Source: Hymenopellis radicata (lineage: Eukaryota; Basidiomycota; Agaricomycetes; Agaricales; Physalacriaceae). Taken from it: 64,000 bases of DNA. Shown in pieces: positions 46,597 to 56,499 of the stretch (its first letter is position 1; each line of letters opens with the position of its first letter). A model generated the notes under the pieces. The model was not told the origin of the DNA and made no database searches. It saw nothing but the letters and a program-made list of their open reading frames with translations. The DNA is taken from the NCBI GenBank assembly GCA_015501595.1, contig JADNRX010000002.1, positions 310,001 through 374,000 of the forward strand, given 5' to 3'. Both the position numbers and the translations under genes were made by a program.

Positions 46597-48945
46597 ATGT
46601 ACATCGTACAGATCTTCTGGCTGAGCTTGCTTTCTGCCACATATGCTGCTGTCCTCGAGGACTTCCAGGTCACCCAGCCGCCCATCGTACCTGTTGGCGT
46701 TCAAGAATGCACCGTTAAAGTCCTTCAGTGTGTTTTTCACTTCGTAACACAGCGACTGGCGGCTCATCGCGCGCCTCAGACGCGACTTTGCATTCTCGTT
46801 TGGCATGTACGAACTCGCTGCGTCTAGTACCTTCTCTGAATCTCTGAACCGAAACGACTAGCTCTGAAATCGTAGAGTTGACGTGAGCGTTGTTCATTGA
46901 AGCGACCTTTTGTGGGCTGACCCAGTCGAATAAAGTCCTCCCACGGATTGCGGACCGGTTGGCTCTTGGTCCGCTATCACTCTCAACTTCACCGTCACGT
47001 CGAACGGCACACAGTTTGACCGCCTGGGTATCTTTACCTTCAAGAACGTCGAAAGTGAGCCGACGGAGCCTGAATATAGCTGTACTGATGATATTGGCAG
47101 TATGGCGCACGTCCACGCCAGAACCCACGCGTGGAGACGGGATCATCTGGACGTACATAAAGGACGTCACGAAGTACATGCCTCTATTCGAGACCACGGG
47201 AACATTCATCCTTCAATTGGACAATCTGATTCAGACAGGCTTGGACGGAGTTTATTCCAGTAAGACGGTTCTTTACTTCGCCGACGCGTTGCCTCATTAG
47301 AGATCCCTTCACCCAGCCGTTTTACACGCGACTTACTATGCGTCGACGAAAGAATTCCCACCAGCACCGAAAGCCGACCTCATTGTCCCCCTCTCTACAA
47401 TGGCTAATGATACAGGAAACGACGCTTCAGTTCCGCCTGCGTTCTCGGTATTCTCACAGTACTCTCTCGTAACAATTCATGGCACTCACCAACTTCTCAG
47501 CTCAATGTCACGCTCCCGGTAAACACCGTCAAAATCTTTGCTGAACTATTTGCTTCTGGGAACAGCCAAGAGGAATTCTGGGTAAATGCTAACATTTGCT
47601 TTGTGGCGAAGGTCCATTCACGAATCCCCAGTACCTTAACGCGGCGAATGACTTCATTTCTGATCTTCCGGACGGTACGACTTTCCCGCAAGGGCCTTTC
47701 AGGGAAGTCCGGTTGTTGGTGGATGGACAAGTAGCGGGTGCTGCTTTCCCGTATGCTGTTATTTTTACTGGCGGAATCAATCCCTCACTTTGGCGGTAAG
47801 TTCTTATCTCTAGTTGACGTCAAGCTTCATCCAACAGAATCAAAGGCCCATCTCAGCTTATGGAGCCTTGGATGAACCCACGTATTTCATTGATGTTACT
47901 CCGTTTGTGCCACTCTTGACTGATGGGTGAGCACTCCTTGTGTTGCCACACCAAGTCGTTGACACGGAACTTACAGTAACCCTCACACCTTCACACTCGA
48001 CGTAGTTTCCGCAGAAACAGACCACACCATCGATCAAAATTGGTTCGTATCTGGGTTGCTACAGGTTATTACAGACTCTTCTTCTGCACCGACTACTGGA
48101 AATATCACCGTGTACGATGTTGCTCCTTTCGCGGAGACGAGCGTATCTGGCACCGTCTCGAACTCTGGTGCCGACGTCAACATTACGGTTAACGCGACCA
48201 GAAACATCCACATCGAATCCACCGTCGTGAGCGGAAGTGGAGGGGTGACACACGTCGTCTGGACGCAAAATCTTACTTTCTCCAATGTTCAAAGCTATCG
48301 CGACGATGCTGTAGTCCAGGTATGCCTTAGCATTCACTCCGATTTCTTGTCTTGTGATACATCATGTGCAGTTGTTGCAGCAAACCGCAGTGGGATATGT
48401 CGTTTCGAAACACAATGACGAGACGGTCGTATTGGATACCTTCTCATACCCTCTCGACATTGATTTCAGATTCGGCAATGCTGATTTTACGAACTGTACG
48501 TGACGCAACGGATTCGAGCTCTAGCTTATCACAGCTTCCACAGGGACTAGCTCAGTAAATCACTCGTACGACCGTGTTCTGCAAGCAAATCCACTTGTTC
48601 TAGGAACCACCATCCACAACGTGCAGAACACCGGTTCGTGGCATCTCATCTTTCGATATTACACCGCAAACTGACAGCAATGCCACCTTCGTAGACGGTT
48701 TCTTCCAGCTGCGCGCCGGTGGAAACTTCGGCAATGGAACCAACAACAATACATTCAGCTATGTCGACACGGCGGGAAATACGTTTAGTCGACGGGTTAA
48801 TGCTGCCTTGAATGTCATCACCCTCGATGAAGAAAGCGGTACTTTGGTGCCTGCGTCAGCACAGAAGAATTCGGCAACTATGGCTGGCGAGACAGTTGTA
48901 TCGGCCGACCAAGTTCGCTTGCCCGGCAAAGGTTCAGAAGTTTAG
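46597..48945 (+). CDS. secreted peptide-N-glycosidase A-type amidase (one frameshift)
   Basis: PNGase A-family enzymes cleave the bond between Asn and the first GlcNAc of N-glycans. The N-terminus (MYIVQIFWLSLLSATYA) is a signal peptide. Then FQVTQPPIVPVGVQECTVKV and, after introns, RDFAFSFG, PPTDCGPVGSWSAITLNFTV, FDRLGIFTFKNVEIWRTSTP and DGIIWTYIKDVTKYMPLF, all diagnostic. Later exons: GGINPSLWRPISAYGALDE, HTIDQNWFVSGLLQV, SKHNDETVVLDTFSYPLDID. Many N-x-S/T sites suggest heavy glycosylation. Near 48631-48641 the frame changes between VQNTGS and GISSFDITPQTDSNATF; removing one T restores it and no intron fits. It ends LPGKGSEV. At least eight introns; the exons between 46740 and 46940 are least certain. 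Confidence 0.85.
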
Positions 48946-49110
48946 TTCGTTGTGGCTCTTGCGTATAGACAGTAGTCCTTGGACATTTGAATAGTCTAGT
49001 CTAGTAAAAGCTTGTCATAGGTGCCAGCATGTCCTAGCTAGCGTGCTGTTCCAATCGGAGTCAGACTCAGTCAAATTTCAATATGCGCCACATTTCCCGC
49101 CGCGTCATTC

Positions 49111-49115
49111 AAAAA
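49111..49115 (-). terminator. Pol III terminator of second tRNA-Ile
   Basis: Five T on the minus strand begin two bases after the discriminator base of the tRNA gene. Confidence 0.7.
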
Positions 49116-49117
49116 TC

Positions 49118-49205
49118 TGCTCACGCCCAGGATTGAACTGGAGACCCTTGCATAGGCGTATTGTATCCTCATAAGTACAATGCTCTACCACTGAGCTACG
49201 CGAGC
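49118..49205 (-). tRNA. tRNA-Ile (anticodon UAU) with 16-nt intron
   Basis: Acceptor GCTCGCG pairs with CGTGAGC; D arm GCTC/GAGC, anticodon stem TTGTA/TGCAA, and T arm with TTCAATC loop are the same as in the copy at 20.8 kb. The anticodon TAT is at 49171-49173 on the minus strand, and a 16-nt intron begins one base after it. The acceptor stem carries compensatory differences from the first copy, so both genes look functional. The intron sequence and length differ between copies. Confidence 0.9.
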
Positions 49206-49446
49206 GATAATCTTGCTGCCAACCTGATATCAGGATAGGAGTATACCACATCGTGTGCATAAAATATCTTCGACGTTCAGACCTACATCTAGGCAGAAAC
49301 GCAGAGGCATATCATCCGCGGCCAGTGAGAAAATGCAATCCCTTACCAGTCGTGCAGTCGAGATGTCTAAACACCTCAGGTTGAAGCTGGTGGAATTCAG
49401 ACGCAAAGGCGTTGATTGTAAGGGAACAGGTGGTCGTGTTTGAAGG

Positions 49447-50358
49447 TTATACAGGTGGAAAGGACTGTTCGTGACAAGTCCCACCTTCTACCCGGATGAA
49501 TCGTGTCCCCACGCGACTTGCCTGCTCTTCCGAGTGTGTTATCCATATAATGGCCTTCAACGAGCTCTCGTCGGATCGCAATTCGTCCAACAGGGTCTGT
49601 TCTACCAATGATGATGACCGCTGATCCAGCGCAGAAGTCGGTTCTACACGGCACAATTAGTCCCGCCGGTATACAGTCTATCGCAAGATATTCTGACCGT
49701 CAAGGAGGAGTACTTCGGCCGTGTTCAACCCGACAGCCGTGGCTAATGCCATACGCTGTGATTCACCGCCGCTAAGTGTTGTCCACTCGCGATCCCACAA
49801 GGATTCTTCGATACCCCAAGCGCTACCCAAATCGATAATGTTCTGCGTTACAGTGATAGTCGGGCCGATGGCGTCCGAGCGTACTTTCAACGACAAGAGC
49901 GTTCTGATGAAGTCGCGAGGAGATCCGGGAAGAATCGGTGGGCGTTGAGGTACGTACGACACCTTGGTTCGGAAGTAGGGGACACCTGTAGTTGGATGTT
50001 GAACGGAGAAAGAGGCTGGCTTTGATAAGTGTTGAACGGACCATATGTTTTCGGTGATCTAAGACGAGAATGTCAGAAATTTACGCGTCTAGATACTTGG
50101 AATGCTGACTTGTCACGATATAGTACTTGTCCGCCGTACAGGTTCAAATGAGCAATGCATTTCAGGAGCGTCGTCTTCCCCGAGCCGCTTCTGCCCTGGA
50201 GAACAATCACGTCCCCTGACATGTAGGTTTGGATAGTTTGCACCACTGTTATAAAAAAGCCTCATACCTTGATTAACAGCCATGTTCACATCGGAAAATA
50301 TGGACTCATCAGTCTCGCCACAGGAGACGTGTTTGACGTCAAGCAGGTACGCTGACAT
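49447..50358 (-). CDS. solitary soluble ABC ATPase (STAR1/FetA-like)
   Basis: This is a lone ABC nucleotide-binding domain without any membrane segment. The start MSAYLLDVKHVSCGETDESI is a typical first strand. Walker A reads LQGRSGSGKTTLLKCIAHLN, the Q-loop VSYVPQRPPILPG, the signature LSGGESQRMALA, and Walker B plus D-loop VLLLDEPTSALDQRS (split by an intron). The H-loop is IIWITHSEEQASRVG. The layout is like bacterial FetA (YbbL) and plant STAR1, which pair with a separate YbbM/STAR2 permease. No such permease is in the window. About 265 residues and four introns. The role is unknown; metal or UDP-sugar transport would be guesses from relatives. Confidence 0.82.
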
Positions 50359-50520
50359 GATTGTTTAAACAAGGGCCGAGCGCCATATGCAGTCACGCTT
50401 CTAAAAATTGTTCGTGGTCATCATAACGCGCATATTGGACGCCATGCAATGAGTGAGGATGCGTATGAATGACACGGAGGTATTATGTCGTGAATTTCTA
50501 ATTGTAACATAGCAAATAAA

Positions 50521-51777
50521 TCATGGAGCCATGGGCAACTGCGCCTCCATCTCCTCTTGCGTCAACGACGTGCTCTCAATGGCTACACCGAATCCAACCT
50601 TTGCGGCGTTCTATAGACATCGGTTAGGAAGTCATTCAAAGAAGAGCGTGAATGAACAAACCTTGAAGTGGTCGATCTCGCCGGAGATGGTAAACGAGAA
50701 AGTGGGAGTAAACCGTTGCTCAAGCAGAGCGGATACCTTGCCCGTGGAGTCAAGCTGGGCACGGAAACAAGACATGCGCAGGTCGTATTTTGCACCAAGT
50801 GTCGCAATGGCATCTCGCCGAGAAGGTGCAGTCATGATAGATAGATCTGCGGCGAAGTCGACCTTCTCACTCAGCTTCTGCCAGTACGTCGCTTGTAACA
50901 CGCCCATAGGCTGAATGTTGGCAGTGGCAATCCAGGATTTGTCGGTAGCGGTAAGCTTTGCGATATAGCTGGCCACGAACTCCGAGATGTCGGGTGTGGG
51001 ATGTTGGAACATACATTCGGTACCAACGGCAAGGTTTTTGGTGAGGGACTGGAGATAGCTACCGACATAGATACCGGTCATGTCCGACGGCCAAGGGTTG
51101 AGAGCTTTCAAGTTGAGGTTGTAGTCTAGCCCCTGGTAATCCTGTTCTGCCTGGAGCAAACTATGACCGGGCGTGGCTGATATCTGGGACAGGTTACGTT
51201 CGACTCCCAATCGCGAGGACAAGTAGACATACCTGCGCCTGCATTTTGGTGACATTCCGCGGGGACCAGCCTTGATTTAAACGCGCGTTTACGTTACCGT
51301 CGTGGTCAACGTTCCCCTGCAAAAATATCTGTAGTGATACGTGTCTCAGTAAAGGTCCGCCGCTAGAGAACAAGTATGCCTACATTCTCGTTGCCAAAAA
51401 CGGCACCAAAGTTGTAGGAAGGGGGAGCCACCTGCGAGCCCAGTTGGAAGGAATGGGTGACTTGGAACAGCGGGTTCATAGACATGCTTTTGGTCAAGTC
51501 GGCGCGGGCTCCATCGAAAAATGCACCAAGCATATGGGTAGCTGGTGCAATTCGCGTCAAGTAAGATATAGCCAGACTGTCTGGACGACGTACCCTTGAC
51601 TTCCTTAGTCATGTTTTCGACATTGCCAGGGTACGGTAAGCCCAAGTCGGCGCGCCATTTCGAGAGGCGACGAAAGATGGAAAATGGGCCACTCGGCGGC
51701 GTCTCTGAGGGCGACGACGACGACGGGGCGTAGGGGTCGACGAGGCCATTTTTTGTGGGAACGGAAGTGGAGCCCAT
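50521..51777 (-). CDS. TOM40: mitochondrial outer-membrane import channel TOM40
   Basis: TOM40 is the beta-barrel pore through which most mitochondrial proteins enter. The disordered N-terminus (MGSTSVPTKNGLVDPYAPSS) leads to FSIFRRLSKWRADLGLPYPG, the conserved helix that lies in the pore. Barrel strands follow: KSMSMNPLFQVTHSFQLGSQ, YNFGAVFGNENV, GNVDHDGNVNARLNQGWSPR, LNLKALNPWPSDMTGIYVGS and YLQSLTKNLAVGTECMFQHP. The C-terminal strands AQLDSTGKVSALLEQRFTPT and FSFTISGEIDHFK precede a last exon NAAKVGFGVAIESTS. The beta-signal and the final Pro-containing tail are as expected. About 360 residues, four or five exons. It is head-to-head with KTR copy 1. Confidence 0.94.
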
Positions 51778-52321
51778 AGCGTCTGACGCGTAAGAGTGCA
51801 AGCGTGAGCTTTGCGAGAAAACTTTGGGAAGTCCACCAAATTAAACACGACCAAAGTCGAGTCACCGCTTTCAGATCAACACTGAAGAACTCAGGCAGAC
51901 TCAACGTTGTGTCTATTCGGCTGCGATGTTTGGTTGTAGCTTCTGTGTTGTACTCTGCGAGACATCGGTCTTTGTGGCTGAGGCTATCCGACTGCGAGAT
52001 AACTTGACAGTTCAAAAATGAACTTCGTACCGGCGCAGCTCTCTCCTTGGATACCAACTTAAACAGCTTGCTTCATAAACGCCCCCGGACTGACTTTCCT
52101 TCATACCTCTTTGACAGTCACCACCATACGAACTCGTAGCTCGGAATTTTTCGAGTACTCAACCAGGGTGTACAGGCTTGCTCCACATTTCCAATCGTTG
52201 ATCTCCGGCTATCTGCGCGTGGCGGCTCCAACTCTTGTTCTCCCCTGCGTGTCCCTATATATAGCCCACGGAGTCGGCCAACATTTTGCTTCTTATCCCT
52301 GTTCTTCCTTCGCGCCCGATA
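51778..52321. promoter_or_regulatory. divergent upstream region of TOM40 and KTR copy 1
   Basis: These 544 bp separate the two start codons. No supported ORF. A CTATATATAG palindrome near 52253-52262, about 60-70 nt before the KTR start, is a possible TATA element. Confidence 0.4.
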
Positions 52322-54114
52322 ATGCTCCCCATCATGACCCCCCGACGTTTTGTTTCCATCGTCCTCGTGCTGGTTGTAAGCCGTCCATCGCTCGTAATCA
52401 TCAATTCTCAATGTCTTACAGGTTAGCATTCACTACATTCTCTCCATGTCCTTTGAGGGATATGGACACGTCGCATCCCTTGCCACCCTCCTTGACAACT
52501 CTTCGCCGCAGGACGAGCCCTCCACTAGATTCTCCTCATCACTAGCACTCGGCGGACCTTCGATAGCCAATTCGCCTCATTACCATTCCTTCAACACTAC
52601 CGGCAAGGCCAATGCCACCTTCGTTCTCTTGGCCCGCAACAGCGACATCAATGGCGTCGCAGCTAGCATGCAGTCTGTCGAGGACCGCTTCAACAAACAT
52701 TATAACTATCCTTGGGTCTTACTGAACGATGAGCCGTTTACGCAAGAATTCATCGAGTACGTCTGTTCTCCGTCGCATTCATCGCGTTCTAACCCATCCG
52801 CCGTTAATTTAGACGTGTCAGCGTCTTGACCCGCGCACCCATTTCATTTGGTCTCATTCCGACGGAACACTGGCGACAGCCTGATTGGATAGATGAAGAT
52901 CGCGCTCTAGCAGGCAGACAAAAGATGATGGCTCAGCGCATCATTTACGCCGGTAAGTCCACCGCAGTCAATTGCTCCACCATTGATGCTCACATCGATT
53001 CGTCTCAGGCAGTGTATCGTAAGGATCCGTTGCCATCAATATTCGGTCGCGTCTGACCAAAGATGCTAGCTATCGGAATATGTGCCGTTTCAACTCGGGG
53101 GTATGTGGCCCCAAGGTTCGTGTCTAGAGTGGAGCTAATACAGCGTGCTTCCAGTTCTTTTTCCGTCATGAGCTTCTCCAGCCATATCGGTACTATTGGA
53201 GGTGATGCCCGACCGGAAACATTTCGCCAATTTACTTATTCATTATTCCTTAGGGTCGAGTAAGTGGTTCCTTAGGTGCGGCGCCGAACTGTAGAACTGA
53301 AGTCCCAGACCGGATATCAAGTTCTTCTGTGACATCGCCTACGATCCTTTCGTGTACATGCAGGAGCATGAGAAGATATACAGTCAGTCTACCACTGACA
53401 GAAACGGGAACTCCTGAGTCTCATCTTCTTTTCAGGCTTCACGGTATCTCTACTCGAATGGGAGCCCACCATACCGACCCTATGGAGCACGGTAAAAGGT
53501 AGGAAGGATACCAAGGGATGGCCATAAGCTCATTACTTGCCTAGAATTTATCGCATTGAACCCGAATTATGTTGATCCTCAGAACGCGATGGATTACCTC
53601 TCGAATGATGGGGGCGATACCTATAATCTGTGTCATTGTGAGTGACACCTCTCGGGAATTCTTCACTCGTTTGACGTGACATACAGTCTGGAGTAATTTC
53701 GAGATCGCAGATCTGGACTTTTGGAGGTCCGAACGCTACCAAGCTTTCTTCGATTTCCTTGAGGCGAAGGGCGGCTTTTACTATGAGGTACGAGTCTCTA
53801 TCAGTTAGAACTGGAAGTACATCGCTCAGCATTGCTCGTAGCGATGGGGAGACGCTCCAGTACACAGCATAGCGGCCGCACTATTCGCAAGAAGAGATCA
53901 AATACACTTTTTCCGTGACATAGGCTACAAACACGAGCATTTTCAGCACTGTCCACAAGGTGACCAGTGGGCTCAAGGCCGGTGTTCCTGTGATCCTAAC
54001 GATAGTTTCGGTTTGTACCCCGTCTCCGCGCGGCTTTGATGATCTTAACTGACAAGCTCCACAGACTACGCTCCAAATTCTTGTGTGAAAAAGTTTGAAG
54101 ACCTCTTTGCATAG
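52322..54114 (+). CDS. KTR: alpha-1,2-mannosyltransferase (GT15), tandem copy 1
   Basis: This is a Golgi mannosyltransferase of the KRE2/MNT1/KTR family that extends N- and O-linked mannose chains. The type II layout is clear: short cytosolic MLPIMTPRR, membrane anchor FVSIVLVLVVSIHYILSM, a stem, and then the catalytic domain. Signature exons are [83 protein letters not shown] and NAMDYLSNDGGDTYNLCH followed by FWSNFEIADLDFWRSE (the conserved catalytic region). Then IGYKHEHFQHCPQGD and the Cys-rich end SCVKKFEDLFA. About ten short introns; size close to the usual 400 residues. A second copy follows 220 bp downstream. Confidence 0.93.
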
Positions 54115-54334
54115 CGGCTGGACAGCGCATCCACATTTTGTATTATTAGCTGCATATCTTATATATAATTTGTACTATAGCAAAACCTGAATTGATATGC
54201 TGGCGTCCGCCGTCCGGGCGGCGTCTCAACTGCAGCTGCGAATACCTTGACAACAAGCCTGATGTAACCCTAACCATAAGGGCGGAATGAACTGCATCAT
54301 CATTTCGCGACATCCGCCTTTACCATTGCCCACC

Positions 54335-56230
54335 ATGATGACCCCATGGCGGTATGTGTTTCTTGTCCTGGGCATAGTGGTAAGCTCGTTGGCGTCGCCG
54401 TCGTCGTTCTGCGCTAACTCCCAGCTAGATCAGTCTCCATTACATACTGAGTTTCGCCTACGAAGGGTATGGCCGAGCAACATCTCTTTCTACGCTCAAA
54501 AGCCAGTTCGGCGGTGCCCATCCGCCCTACCAGACACCCGTACCCGATGAATACTACGTTCCCGACCCTATACTACCACCGCAAGGTCGCAAGGCGTCTG
54601 CAGCAATCGTTATGCTTGGTGTGTACTCTCTTGGTGCATAAGCGCCCGCTAAGGTCCCTCAGCACGAAACAGCGACCTCAATGGCATAATCAGCAGCATG
54701 AAGCAGATGGAAGACCGTTTCAACAAAAAGTTTCAATATCCATACGTCTTTCTAAATGAACAGCCTTTCTCGACAGAGTTCAAGGAGTGCGTTGTGGTTC
54801 ATCCAATTAACGATAGTACTAATGACGGTTGCGCAGGCGGATATCCGAACTTACAGATGCTAAGGTTGAATTTGGACTTATCCCGCATGACCATTGGTAT
54901 CAGCCAGACTCGATTGACGAGGAAAAGGCCGCAGCATCTCGCGAAGACATGGTGAGAAACAGTGTCATATATGGAGGTATGTTGTTTGCACGTCGTGCGC
55001 ACCCACCCATCCTCATCTTTTCTTGCAGGCAGCGTTCCGTGAGTTGGTCTATTTTCAAAACTAAACAGTGAACACATTCCAACCTCGTCGCGCAGTTATC
55101 GCAATATGTGCCGATTCAACTCAGGCGTATGTATTTCTGATCATTTGCAGGCCTACTATTGATAGCTTCGCAGTTCTTCTACCGACATGAGCTTCTGAAG
55201 CCCTACAAATATTACTGGAGGTATTTATATCGGTATATTATTAGTGCAAACGCTGACCCCTCGCAGAGTGGAGTGCGTGGACCATTGATGAATGTCGCCT
55301 TCGTGTACTTACGTGTCCGTTTCCAGGCCCGATGTCAAGTTCTTTTGTGATCTCGACTATGACCCCTTCTTGATCATGCAGGACCAACAGAAGGTCTATG
55401 GTACGTGTCCATAGATCATGTGATGGCTCCAGTATCATTCAGTGTTCCTCAGGTTTCACCGTGTCGTTGTATGAGTACGAGCGAACCATACCGACCCTCT
55501 GGCAAACTGTTCGAGGTTAGTCGTGAACCGACTTTCTGTCTTCAAATTTCGCTCAATCATAGCGCAGAATTCATGGAGACTCACCCTGGCCTTGTGGTTA
55601 ACGACAATGCCATGGACTTCCTCTCGGACGATGGCGGATTAACTTACAATCGATGCCACTGTGAGTCTCTTCGTTCCTTATGTAGACAAGTATGTTGAAT
55701 AGTTCTCAGTCTGGAGTAACTTTGAAATCGGGGACTTGGACTTGTGGCGAGGAGAAGCGTACTCCAAGTTCTTTGACTTCTTAGATGAGAAGGGCGGTTT
55801 TTACTATGAGGTCAGATCGCCTCACGAGATTATCATCTGGGACACTAACGCGCGCCTTAGCGATGGGGTGACGCGCCAGTTCACAGTATCGGTGCAGCTT
55901 TGTTTGCGAAAAAGGATCAAATTGTAAGTTATCAGTTTTGAAGATACTGCCTGTTCCTGACACCTGCTTGCAGCATTTCTTCAACGACATTGGTGTGTCT
56001 TGAGGAAAGCAGTTAGAAGCTGTGAACTGACTTCCTTTTTAGGCTACAGACACGAGCCATTCCAGCACTGTCCGCAAGGAGACGCTCATAAGAAAGGAAA
56101 GTGTTGGTGCGACAGCAAACAAAACTTCGGTATGTGCTATCACAAATCTATCTATCTGCCGAGCTCATACTTTGGACAAGATTACGAAGGTTATTCGTGT
56201 CTCAAGAAGTACGACAAATTGTTTGCGTAA
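54335..56230 (+). CDS. KTR: alpha-1,2-mannosyltransferase (GT15), tandem copy 2
   Basis: This is a paralogue of the upstream gene with the same exon plan. MMTPWRYVFLVLGIVISLHY is the cytosolic start and anchor (after removing the first intron), then LSFAYEGYGRATSLSTLKSQ. Catalytic blocks: [126 protein letters not shown] and GYRHEPFQHCPQGDAH. It ends CLKKYDKLFA. All conserved positions seen in copy 1 are kept, so both are probably active. Copies differ mainly in the stem, which is longer here, and near the Cys-rich end. This is a local duplication old enough for clear divergence. Confidence 0.93.
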
Positions 56231-56499
56231 GATATTGGGGGATGTACACGTAGTATCTCATGTAATGGACTCACTTTCTGCTTGTGTTATCACCAGCCTT
56301 TACTAATAGATCTGTCTGGAACAACGAAACTGTCTTCGAATACTGCGCCACAATCAAAGCCTGCGCCGTGTTCTCGTATCTCTGAAATGTTTTCAGTGTG
56401 AATGAATAGTATACGACAACAATGATAATGATAAGTGATGTTATGCTATATGTCGTGCAAATCATGAACACGTAAGAAGCGAGACCACAAGATACACAT

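Noticed and set aside
46715..47209. 164-codon minus-strand ORF
   Set aside because: Antisense of PNGase A exons that carry clear family motifs on the plus strand.
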